DNA of 64,000 bases from Nocardia stercoris (GTDB lineage Bacteria > Actinomycetota > Actinomycetes > Mycobacteriales > Mycobacteriaceae), in the NCBI RefSeq assembly GCF_003696265.1, contig NZ_RFFH01000022.1, positions 35,957 to 99,956 of the forward strand, given 5' to 3'. The notes beneath the pieces were generated by a model that saw only the letters and a list, made by a program, of their open reading frames with translations, searched no databases and was not told the DNA's origin. The translations under genes and the position numbers were made by a program. Positions 25,178 through 32,670 of the stretch are shown piece by piece. The stretch's first letter is position 1; each line of letters begins with the position of its first letter.

Positions 25178-26431
25178 TCAAGACGCCGTAGCGGTTGCGC
25201 CCAAGTGGTTCTCGAGGGCCCGCACCGCGGTGGCGACACCGTTCTCCTCGGCGATCCTGGCGGCCACTTCCCCGGCCAGCGCCCGCATCGCCGGATCTCC
25301 GGTGGCGGCCCGGATGGCCGCGGCCAGCGAGCTCGCGGTCAGTTTCGGATACGGGATCGTGGCCGGACTGACCCCGAGGGCGCGCAGGCGCTCGGCCCAG
25401 AACGGCTGATCCGAGTACAGCGGAACACCGACGGCGGGCACGCCGGCGAGCAGGCCCGCCGCCGTGGTCCCGGCACCGCAGTGGTGGACCACGGCGGCCA
25501 TGCGCGGAAACAACCAGTCGTGCGGAACATCGCCCACGGTGAGGATGTCGTCTTCGCGCACGTCCAGTTGCAGCCAGCCGGCCTGCACGATGCCCCGCAC
25601 GCCCGCCTCCCGCAGCGCGGCAGCCACCAGTTCCGACATGTGCGCGCCGTGTTCGGCGGTGTTCACCAGGCTGCCGAAGCCGACGAAGACCGGCGGCGGT
25701 CCCGAGGCGAGGAAGTCGAGCAGCTCGGCCGGCGGCGTCCAGTCCCGTGGCCGCGGCGGCCACCAGTACCCGGTCACCTCGAGGCCCGGCCGCCAATCGG
25801 CCGGCCGCGGCGATACCGTCGGCGAATAACCGTGCAGCACAAGCCATTCGGCGGCTGTCCGCCGGTGCCGCAGCGTGCGCACCGGCACGTCCGGCAGGCC
25901 CAGATCACGGCGGAAACCCGACACCACCCCGCCGAGCACCCGATCGGCCAGCCACGCCCCGGCGTCGGCGGCGAACCGGTTGCCGCGCGGCCCGAACGAC
26001 CGGGCGCCCATGGCCGCCGGCGGATGCGCGGCCGTCGCCGACATGGGCTGGAACCGCACCCCGACCGCCGGGATCCCCTTCGCCTCGGCCAGTGGGAAGC
26101 CCGCGAACTCGGTGAGCTGCCCGAGCAACAGCACGTCGGCCGGTTCGTCGCGCAGCGCCTCGATCAGTCCGTTCCCGGTGGCGCGCACCCCGTTCGGCGA
26201 CGCGAACTGCCGCACCGCCTTCTCCCGGTCCACATTCGGGTCGGTCATGTCGATATCGAGGTTGGTCGGCATCTCTCGGAAGGTCAGGCCGCACTCGGTG
26301 ATCAGATCGGCGAACACGGCGTGCCCGGCCACCGTCACCTCGTGCCCGGCGTCGCGCAGCCCGGCGGCGAGCCCGGTCAGCGGTGCGATGTCACCGCGAC
26401 TCCCGATGGCCGCCATCAGAATTCGACTCAC
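25178..26431 (-). CDS. GT1-family (UGT-like) glycosyltransferase
   Basis: 417 residues. The start is taken as GTG at 26431, which overlaps the stop of the condensation-domain gene (GTGA) and gives the typical N-terminus SRILMAAIGSRGDIAPL. The protein has the two-domain GT-B plan. The donor-site region DWLFPRMAAVVHHCGAGTTA contains the HxGxGT element of sterol/antibiotic glucosyltransferases, and YSDQPFWAERL is the DQ motif that contacts the sugar. Members transfer a hexose from a nucleotide sugar to small hydrophobic or polyketide acceptors. As last gene of the operon it probably decorates the cyclitol product. No sugar-nucleotide biosynthesis genes are nearby, so a common UDP-sugar is likely. 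Confidence 0.85.
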   Translation of the reverse strand: MSRILMAAIGSRGDIAPLTGLAAGLRDAGHEVTVAGHAVFADLITECGLTFREMPTNLDIDMTDPNVDREKAVRQFASPNGVRATGNGLIEALRDEPADVLLLGQLTEFAGFPLAEAKGIPAVGVRFQPMSATAAHPPAAMGARSFGPRGNRFAADAGAWLADRVLGGVVSGFRRDLGLPDVPVRTLRHRRTAAEWLVLHGYSPTVSPRPADWRPGLEVTGYWWPPRPRDWTPPAELLDFLASGPPPVFVGFGSLVNTAEHGAHMSELVAAALREAGVRGIVQAGWLQLDVREDDILTVGDVPHDWLFPRMAAVVHHCGAGTTAAGLLAGVPAVGVPLYSDQPFWAERLRALGVSPATIPYPKLTASSLAAAIRAATGDPAMRALAGEVAARIAEENGVATAVRALENHLGATATAS

Positions 26432-27723
26432 GCCTGCACCCCCGCCGCGGCGGTCTCGCCGGCGCCGGCGGTGGCGAGGATCTCGCGCCACCGGTCGACG
26501 ATCTCGTGCACCCGCTCGGCACCCAGGCCGCCGTCGGGGGAGTGCACCGAATAGTGCACGCGCCGTTGGCCTTCGTTCTCACTGGCACCCAGGAACATGC
26601 TCAGGTCGAACACGGTCAGGCGCGCCTGCTCCCGCGAGTGCGCGTCCGGGATCCACACACCCACGTCGCCGAGGAAGTTGAAGTAGAACTTCGGGAAGTT
26701 GAAGGTCATGAAGTGCGGCCAGCTCTGCGGGTGGTGCCAGCACAGCAGCGTGAAATCCTCGGGATGCCGCGGATATTCGGCGATCGCCGCGCGCATGCGG
26801 GCACCGGCCGAACCGGTCGCGGGACGCACCAGCCACGGATAGTCGTCCGACAGCCAGGCGACGGTCCGGCTCAGGTCGGTGCCGGGCCGCAAGCGGCTGT
26901 AGCGGCCGTGCTTCTGGACCTGGATGGGCCGGGCCGTGCCGGTCACGTCCTCGATGGCCAAACCCAATGCGACGAGCAGGATCCGGGTGTAGGTCGCTTC
27001 CAGCGCGGCGGGCAGTTCGTCGAGCAGCAGCTCGGCGAGCGGGCCCTCGATCACGCCGTCCACGTGCACGGCCGCCGGGCTGGGCGCGCGTTCCAGCAGA
27101 TTCGGTTCGCTGTCGGAGGCGGCCAGCCAATAGTCCAGCTCGCCGGCGCGTGAGGGCGCGTAGTCCTCCAGGAATTCCGCCCATTCGGCACCGGTGGTCG
27201 ATTCCGGTTGCAGCGCAACGGGTTCCCCGGCCTCCCACTGCCGGGTGTAGGTGGCGACGTCGTCCCACAGCACCCACATGGCGACGCCGTCGATGGCGAC
27301 GTGGTGGACGGTGAGCAGCAGGATGTTGACGTCGGTCGACCGGGTGAACAGCACCGCGGTCACGTTCCGGCCGTTCGGCGGGTCCAGGCGCAGATTGTTC
27401 GCCTCGGACTCCTGTTCCAGCAACGCCACCAGCGCACCGGGATCCATGCCCTCGATGTCGACCGCGCGCACGTCCACCCGGTCGGGATCGACCACGCCAC
27501 CGGACTCCGGCTCGATCTCCAGCGTCGCGTCCATGCCGTAGCTGTAGCGGCCGCGCAGTGATTCGTGGGTGTCCATGATCGTGGTGATCATCCGCCGGGC
27601 CTCGTCGAGGTCCATGCGGACCGGGACCGGGCAGGGGATGGTGATGCCGAACAGAGCCGGATTCGGGTCCCACATCAGGAACTTCTTGGCGGCGGCGGTG
27701 AGTCGGGCGGGGCGCGCAGTCAT
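26428..27723 (-). CDS. Stand-alone NRPS condensation domain protein
   Basis: 431 residues corresponding to one condensation domain and nothing else. The active motif HHVAIDGVAMWVLWDD is intact, and the domain has the usual length and a C-terminal lobe. Free-standing C domains join an amine to an acyl or peptidyl thioester on a carrier protein, or form esters. No carrier protein or adenylation enzyme is in this operon, so the acyl donor must come from elsewhere; the siderophore carriers next door are one possibility. With an aminocyclitol amine made by the neighbours, amide formation on that amine is the likeliest job. The overlap with the glycosyltransferase start (4 bases) ties them together. 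Confidence 0.8.
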   Translation of the reverse strand: MTARPARLTAAAKKFLMWDPNPALFGITIPCPVPVRMDLDEARRMITTIMDTHESLRGRYSYGMDATLEIEPESGGVVDPDRVDVRAVDIEGMDPGALVALLEQESEANNLRLDPPNGRNVTAVLFTRSTDVNILLLTVHHVAIDGVAMWVLWDDVATYTRQWEAGEPVALQPESTTGAEWAEFLEDYAPSRAGELDYWLAASDSEPNLLERAPSPAAVHVDGVIEGPLAELLLDELPAALEATYTRILLVALGLAIEDVTGTARPIQVQKHGRYSRLRPGTDLSRTVAWLSDDYPWLVRPATGSAGARMRAAIAEYPRHPEDFTLLCWHHPQSWPHFMTFNFPKFYFNFLGDVGVWIPDAHSREQARLTVFDLSMFLGASENEGQRRVHYSVHSPDGGLGAERVHEIVDRWREILATAGAGETAAAGVQA

Positions 27724-27750
27724 AGGTGTCCTCGGAGCAAATCGGAAGGG

Positions 27751-28962
27751 TCAGAAGGGGGTGGTGTTGAACGGTCGGCGGTCGGGGGCGAAGGCCAGGT
27801 CCAGGGCGGCGACCGTGCCGGCGGAGAACTCCTCGATCCGGCCCGCGCGGTGCAGTTCGGCCGCGGTGTGCGCGCCGAAATAGACGCTGGCCAGCTCGCC
27901 CGGGCCGAGGCACAGATCGGCTGGGGTGCCCTCGGCGGCGGGACCCCACAGGGCTCGGCCACCGACGATGTCGAGGCTGAACCGGCCCCCGCTCATGCCG
28001 TACGGGTCGGCGATCTCGAGCACCCCGCGGAAGTCGGCGCGGTAGCTGCGCCGCCGCATCGCGTCGGGCAGGTTCAGGATCCACATCCACACCCCGGTGT
28101 CCACGCCGGTGACGGCCGCGGTGCGTGTGTCCTGCAGCAGCAACGGGGTCGGGTCGTCGACCGCGGTGTCCAGCACGATGTCGGTGTATTCGCCGTGGCC
28201 GAGCAGGCAGCGGAGCAGTTCACGGTGCGCGCCGACGGTGAGCGCGCAGAAGTCGCGGACCAGCACGGTCGATCCGGCCAGGTCGAACACCGCGTAGCCG
28301 TCCGGATGGGTGAGGACACAGGAGTCCTCACCGAACGTGCTGGGCCAGAAGAACTCTCCGCGATCGAGGGCGCCCGGGGTGGTGCGCTGCCAGCGTTCGA
28401 AGACCGCGCGCATGGCGGCCCGCGCGGCCCGCGGCCGGGCTTCGCGTACCGGTGTCGGATCCTGTTCGCCCGCACGCAGTTTCGCGCGGGACCGGTCGAT
28501 GCGCAGGTGCCGGGTGTGCCCGGCCACCCCGACCCCGCCGTAGTTCCCGCCGGGGCCCGGCATGGCCGCGAACACGTCCGCGCCGGTCTCGAGCGCGATG
28601 TACATCAGCTCGGCCTGCAGTTTGGAGTAGAGGCCGCGCTTCTGGTGGGTCACCGACACCATGCCCTGCGCGCACGCCGCCACCCGCAACTGGGCGCCAC
28701 CGGGCACGGTCACCGTGGTGCGGAGCACGGCGGCGGTGCCGACCACGAACGGCGCGTCCGGATCCGAGACGTCCTCGGCGACCGCGATATCGGTGAGCCG
28801 GAACTGCCGGCGCCAGCTGTCGAAGTCCGCGGTCCGCACCCCGCCGAAGGCGCGGGAGTAGCACTCGCGCAGCGCATCCCAGTCGTCCTCGCGGGCACGG
28901 CGCAGCCGCAGGCCGTCCACGGCCAGCCCTTCCCGTTTGGCCATCAGGTCCGAAGTGGTCAT
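27751..28962 (-). CDS. Eis-like GNAT N-acetyltransferase
   Basis: 403 residues from ATG at 28962, overlapping the aminotransferase stop (ATGA). The size and architecture fit the Eis family: an N-terminal GNAT domain with RLRRAREDDWDALRECYSRAF, the acetyl-CoA loop in HQKRGLYSKLQAEL, a second GNAT-like lobe, and a C-terminal sterol-carrier-like domain (from about residue 300). Mycobacterial Eis acetylates several amines of 2-deoxystreptamine aminoglycosides. Here it is encoded beside a 2-deoxy-scyllo-inosose synthase-like gene, so it may acetylate the cyclitol amine as tailoring or as self-protection. Which amine, and whether acetyl is the group, cannot be read. Confidence 0.75.
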   Translation of the reverse strand: MTTSDLMAKREGLAVDGLRLRRAREDDWDALRECYSRAFGGVRTADFDSWRRQFRLTDIAVAEDVSDPDAPFVVGTAAVLRTTVTVPGGAQLRVAACAQGMVSVTHQKRGLYSKLQAELMYIALETGADVFAAMPGPGGNYGGVGVAGHTRHLRIDRSRAKLRAGEQDPTPVREARPRAARAAMRAVFERWQRTTPGALDRGEFFWPSTFGEDSCVLTHPDGYAVFDLAGSTVLVRDFCALTVGAHRELLRCLLGHGEYTDIVLDTAVDDPTPLLLQDTRTAAVTGVDTGVWMWILNLPDAMRRRSYRADFRGVLEIADPYGMSGGRFSLDIVGGRALWGPAAEGTPADLCLGPGELASVYFGAHTAAELHRAGRIEEFSAGTVAALDLAFAPDRRPFNTTPF

Positions 28963-30230
28963 GCGCGAACGCCTTTCGTGAGCAGGGAGCCGGAGTGGAC
29001 GCGCACCTTGTCCAGGGCGGTCAGGATGTCCTCGACATCGCGGGCCGGGCCCAGCAGCGCGCTGTGATGCAGGAGGAGGGTGTGCTCGCGGTAGTGGTCC
29101 GCGCCCGGGAACTCCGCGGCGTGGGTGGCGCCGGCCCAGATGCCGGCGAAGCGCGGTTTGGTCGCCGGCCGCAACAGGTCGCTGCGGTGCAGTGGCATGC
29201 GGGGCGGATAGACCCGGGTGCCGAGTTCGGCGGTCAGCGCGGCCGCCACCTGTTCCACCGTGGCCGCGCCGAACGTGCCGGGGCGGAAGGAGATTCCGTA
29301 CTCGTAGACGGCGCGGCGGTCCACCTGCGCGGGCACCGGGACGGGGTACAGGCCGCCGGTGAGCCCCGCCGCCAAACGGTCCGCCTGCCGGGTCCGGCGG
29401 GCGTGCTGGTCGTCCAGGCGCGGCAGCTGGTCCAGCAGGACCGCGGCGGTGAGTTCGGACATGCAGTAGTTGGCGCCCATCACCTCCGCGCCCTCCACCA
29501 GCTCGTATTCGCCCGGTGCCGGGGGGAGAGCGGTGTAGCCGCGGCTGTCGGCGCGCAGCGACAGCATGCGCCGGTACAGGCCGGGGTCGTCGGTGACCGC
29601 CGCCCCACCCTCGCCGGCCGCCAGGGATTTGGCCGCGCCGAGGCTGAACACGCCGATCGCGCCGAACGTGCCCACCGCCCGGCCCGCCCAGCGGGTGCCG
29701 TGGGCCTGCGAACAGTCCTCGATCAGGGCGAGCCCGTGCGCCGCGGCGACCGCGGTCACCGCGTCCACGTCGGCCACCGTGCACGCCAGATGGACCGCGA
29801 CGATCGCGCGGGTGCGCGGCGTGACGGCTGCGGCGATGGATTCAGCCGTGAGACAACCGGATTCGGCATCGACATCGACCAGCACGGGCAGCGCGCCCAC
29901 CCGCAGCACCGCGGTCGCGGGAGCCACCCAGGTGAGGGCCGGGACGATCACCTCGTCACCCGGGCCGATGCCGAGCGCCTCCAGCGCGATCACCAGCGCC
30001 CCCGACCCGTGGTCCACGCTCACCCCGTAGCCCGCGCCGAGATAGCGCGCGAACGCCTCCCCGAACAGCCGTTCCCGGGACTTGCCGCCGCGCGGGCTGT
30101 ACCAGCTGACCGACCAGCGGTCCGATCGCAGCGCGGCGACCAGCGCGGCCTCGGTGTGCTGGTCGTATTCGGGCCACCGCGGCCAGGCGGTTCCGGCCCG
30201 GACGGGTGTGCCGCCGTGGATCGCCAGCAT
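28959..30230 (-). CDS. DegT/DnrJ/StrS-family PLP aminotransferase (cyclitol amination)
   Basis: 423 residues, fold-type I PLP enzyme of the sugar aminotransferase group. It begins with LAIHGGTPVRAGTAWPRWPEYD, typical of the scyllo-inosose aminotransferase/AHBA synthase subgroup. EDCSQAHGTRW contains the PLP-contacting Asp and GVFSLGAAKSLAAGEGG contains the Schiff-base Lys. Family members with this N-terminus (StsC, BtrR/NeoB type) transfer an amino group from glutamine to keto-inositols. With the synthase encoded two genes upstream, the expected reaction is 2-deoxy-scyllo-inosose to 2-deoxy-scyllo-inosamine. The same enzyme class does both transaminations in 2-deoxystreptamine pathways. The gap to the LLM gene is 6 bases. 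Confidence 0.82.
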   Translation of the reverse strand: MLAIHGGTPVRAGTAWPRWPEYDQHTEAALVAALRSDRWSVSWYSPRGGKSRERLFGEAFARYLGAGYGVSVDHGSGALVIALEALGIGPGDEVIVPALTWVAPATAVLRVGALPVLVDVDAESGCLTAESIAAAVTPRTRAIVAVHLACTVADVDAVTAVAAAHGLALIEDCSQAHGTRWAGRAVGTFGAIGVFSLGAAKSLAAGEGGAAVTDDPGLYRRMLSLRADSRGYTALPPAPGEYELVEGAEVMGANYCMSELTAAVLLDQLPRLDDQHARRTRQADRLAAGLTGGLYPVPVPAQVDRRAVYEYGISFRPGTFGAATVEQVAAALTAELGTRVYPPRMPLHRSDLLRPATKPRFAGIWAGATHAAEFPGADHYREHTLLLHHSALLGPARDVEDILTALDKVRVHSGSLLTKGVRA

Positions 30231-30236
30231 GCGGGC

Positions 30237-31256
30237 CTACCGTGCGGCGATCGGCTGGTCGCGGGCGGCTTCGGGGGTGACGAGCTGGGGGAGCACCTCA
30301 TCGGCGAGCAAATGCAATGTCTCCCAACCGGATTCGATCGGCAGGCCGCCGATCAGCGGGTTGACGATGATTTCGGTGCGGCCGGAAGCGATCTGGGCGA
30401 GCAGTTGGTCCGGGGTGAGGATCTCGGCGTAGCCGAGCTCGCGGATCTCCTCCGGAGTGGACACGTCGTATTCGTGCGGGCGGGGCAGGCCGGCGCGGCG
30501 CCACGAGCCGTACTCACGGGCCTCGGTGAGGATGTGCGGGCCGTACTCCTGCCAGCCGCGCTCGGGATCGGAGTGCAGCAGGGTGATCCGGCTGCCAGGC
30601 TCGGGCCGGTGCACGAAACCGAAGGTGCCCTGGCGTTCGGTCTCGCGCAGGTAGTAGTCCTCCAGCTCCGGCATGGACATGGGCGGGGAGAACGGCAGTC
30701 CGAAACGGGCGGCGCGCCGGGCCGCGGCCTCGGTCATCCCGCCCACCAGCAGCAGCGGATGCGGTGCGGACAGCGGCCGCGGCGTGACTCGCACCGGCGC
30801 GCCACGGTACTCGACTTCCTCGCCGCGCCAGGCGGCCAGCATGATCTCCAGCGCCTCGTCCATGAGCCGGCCGCGCCGGGCGAAGTCGCGGCCCAGCGCC
30901 GCGTATTCCTCCGGGCGGTAACCCATTCCGGCCACGATCGCCAACCGGCCGCCGGTCAGGTTGTCCAGGACCGCGATGTCCTCGGCCAGCCGGACCGGGT
31001 CGTAGAGCGGCACCAGCAGGGCGCTGATGCTGATCGCGACGCGACTGGTGCGCGCGGCCAGCGCCGCGGCCAGCAGTAACGGTGACGGCAGCCAGCCGGT
31101 GCCGGAGCCGTGGTGTTCCTCGCAGCTGATCGCGGCGAACCCGTGCCGGTCGGCGTACTCGGCCATCTCCAGCGCTGCCCGGTACCGCGGTCCGTGCGCG
31201 GCGGCGGGGTCGTCGATATTGGTCATGTTGAGCCGCAACGCGGTCACCACGTCCAC
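30237..31256 (-). CDS. LLM-class flavin-dependent oxidoreductase
   Basis: 339 residues with the luciferase-like TIM-barrel signature: AEYADRHGFAAISCEEHHG, SRVAISISALLVPLYDPVRLAEDIAVLDNLTGG, split as SRVAISISALLVPL and DPVRLAEDIAVLDNL, then PHPLLLVGGMTEAA. This class uses FMN or F420 for monooxygenation or hydride transfer. It overlaps the cyclitol synthase gene end by 13 bases and is followed 6 bases later by the aminotransferase. In known 2-deoxystreptamine routes an oxidation is needed between the two transaminations (a radical SAM or NAD enzyme). No such enzyme is here, so this protein could supply that step or oxidise the product otherwise; the role is inferred only. Confidence 0.8.
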   Translation of the reverse strand: MDVVTALRLNMTNIDDPAAAHGPRYRAALEMAEYADRHGFAAISCEEHHGSGTGWLPSPLLLAAALAARTSRVAISISALLVPLYDPVRLAEDIAVLDNLTGGRLAIVAGMGYRPEEYAALGRDFARRGRLMDEALEIMLAAWRGEEVEYRGAPVRVTPRPLSAPHPLLLVGGMTEAAARRAARFGLPFSPPMSMPELEDYYLRETERQGTFGFVHRPEPGSRITLLHSDPERGWQEYGPHILTEAREYGSWRRAGLPRPHEYDVSTPEEIRELGYAEILTPDQLLAQIASGRTEIIVNPLIGGLPIESGWETLHLLADEVLPQLVTPEAARDQPIAAR

Positions 31257-32467
31257 GGGGCACCTCCTGCTTCGTTCTGACTGCCGGGTGCCCGAACCAA
31301 TTGCCGGGCAGTGGAATTCGCTGAGATCACATCGAGCGCGGCGCGAATCTCGGTCAGCGCCACCGGAACCAGCGGCAGGTCACCGGTACGGGCCGGCTCG
31401 CCGAGCCCGCGCAGCAGCACGAACGGCAGACTGTCCGGATCGGGTGCGAGGTAGCCCTTCTTGTTGTCGTCGGCCACCACCCGCAGCACGTCCGCGACGC
31501 GCACCGTGCCGGGCAGGCTCGGTGGTACGCCCAAGCCGGTCACGACCTCGTAGTGGGTGCTGACCTCGTCGTCGCTCAACCAGCCGCGCGCGTGCGAGAT
31601 GTGTGCCGCCACCAGCATTCCCAGGGCGATCGCGGCCCCGTGCCCGAGCCCGTCCCCGCCGCGGGCCCGGTGGTCGCACAGTTCGATGGCATGGCCGGTG
31701 GTATGCCCGTATTCGAGGACCAGGCCGGACCCGCGTTCGTAGGTGTCCTCGCGGGTGACCGCCGATTTGGCGTCGATACTCGCCTCCAGCAGCCAGCTCA
31801 ACACGGCCGGATCGGACAGCTCGCCGTCGGCGATCGCCGCCCGCAGCGGCGGCAGCGCGGCCGGCCGGATCGCGAGGGCGTTCTTCGCCATTTCGCACAG
31901 GCCGGAGCGCAATTCACGAGCCGGTAGCGTGGCGAAGAAACGCACGTCGGTGAATATCGCGGTCGGCGTGTAATACATGCCCACACCGTTCTTTCCGACC
32001 GGCGTGTTGATCGCCTGCTTCAGTGACAGCACCGAATCCATGGCCGCGATCGTGGTGGTCGGTATGTGCACCAACCGCACGCCGCGGAACAGCAGGCCCG
32101 CCATGAGACCGGCGAGATTTCCGGGAACTCCGCCGCCGACGGAAACCACCACCGACCGCCGGGTCGCGCCCGCGATCACGGCCGCGTCGAGGTGATGGGA
32201 AAGGCAGGCCAGCGTTTTCATTCCCTCGCCGGCCGGATGGGTGAGCACGTGGGTGGGCAGCCGAGCCGTGAGACGGTCGAACAGTTCGCCGTGCAGGGCG
32301 CGCACGGTGTCGTCGGTGACGACGATCAGCAGGTCGGTGTCGAGTTCCGTCAGGCGGTCGACTATTTCTCCGACGCAATCCGCACCGAAGAAATACGGAA
32401 ACGAACTGTCCCCGATTCGAATGGTGCGCGAATGCCATCCCGTTCGCTTCGGCCACGTCGAATTCAC
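31244..32467 (-). CDS. 2-deoxy-scyllo-inosose synthase-like cyclase (DHQ-synthase superfamily)
   Basis: 407 residues. NAD site VVSVGGGVPGNLAGLMAGLL is followed by VHIPTTTIAAMDSVLSLKQAI, split here as PTTTIAAMDSV and LSLKQAIN. The SVLSLKQAxN form is that of 2-deoxy-scyllo-inosose synthases, while true 3-dehydroquinate synthases have a GGKT type sequence there. Metal ligands are visible in SGLCEMAKNALAIRP (Glu), EYGHTTGHAIE (His) and GLGHGAAIALGM (His), and DNKKGYL is also conserved. The reaction is carbocyclisation of glucose 6-phosphate to 2-deoxy-scyllo-inosose, the entry to 2-deoxystreptamine-type aminocyclitols. It is the first gene of the operon and diverges from the MmyB-like regulator. 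A different seven-carbon substrate cannot be excluded without activity data. Confidence 0.82.
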   Translation of the reverse strand: MNSTWPKRTGWHSRTIRIGDSSFPYFFGADCVGEIVDRLTELDTDLLIVVTDDTVRALHGELFDRLTARLPTHVLTHPAGEGMKTLACLSHHLDAAVIAGATRRSVVVSVGGGVPGNLAGLMAGLLFRGVRLVHIPTTTIAAMDSVLSLKQAINTPVGKNGVGMYYTPTAIFTDVRFFATLPARELRSGLCEMAKNALAIRPAALPPLRAAIADGELSDPAVLSWLLEASIDAKSAVTREDTYERGSGLVLEYGHTTGHAIELCDHRARGGDGLGHGAAIALGMLVAAHISHARGWLSDDEVSTHYEVVTGLGVPPSLPGTVRVADVLRVVADDNKKGYLAPDPDSLPFVLLRGLGEPARTGDLPLVPVALTEIRAALDVISANSTARQLVRAPGSQNEAGGAPWTW

Positions 32468-32670
32468 TCAGCAAATATCGAATGCGAAACGCCGGTTGGC
32501 AACCGGGCGGACACCCCAACGACTGGCTCGGCCGGCGGGCGGTACCCCTGCCAGGATGTCCGTTTCCCGGTGGTACCACTGGGAGGGGCGCTCGCCCCGG
32601 TGGGTCCGGTTCGCGCGCACGGGTCGGCGGTCCTGCCTATCCTGGCCGGAACGGACAGAAGGGACATTCG
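32468..32670. promoter_or_regulatory. Divergent promoter region of the aminocyclitol operon
   Basis: This 203-base stretch separates the cyclitol synthase start (minus) from the regulator's TTG start (plus, 32671). It is less GC-rich near the synthase gene (AATATCGAATGCG area), as expected for a promoter. I see no iron box and no clear long palindrome. It is the obvious target for the divergent MmyB-like regulator. Confidence 0.5.

Noticed and set aside
24276..25847. Long minus-strand frame across the end of the salicyl-AMP ligase and the glycosyltransferase.
   Set aside because: It is antisense to one proven gene and out of frame with the other; low-complexity translation.
25178..32467. Full 2-deoxystreptamine pathway.
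   Set aside because: Only one aminotransferase and no radical SAM or NAD-type dehydrogenase are present, so formation of a diamine is not shown; only a candidate LLM step is.
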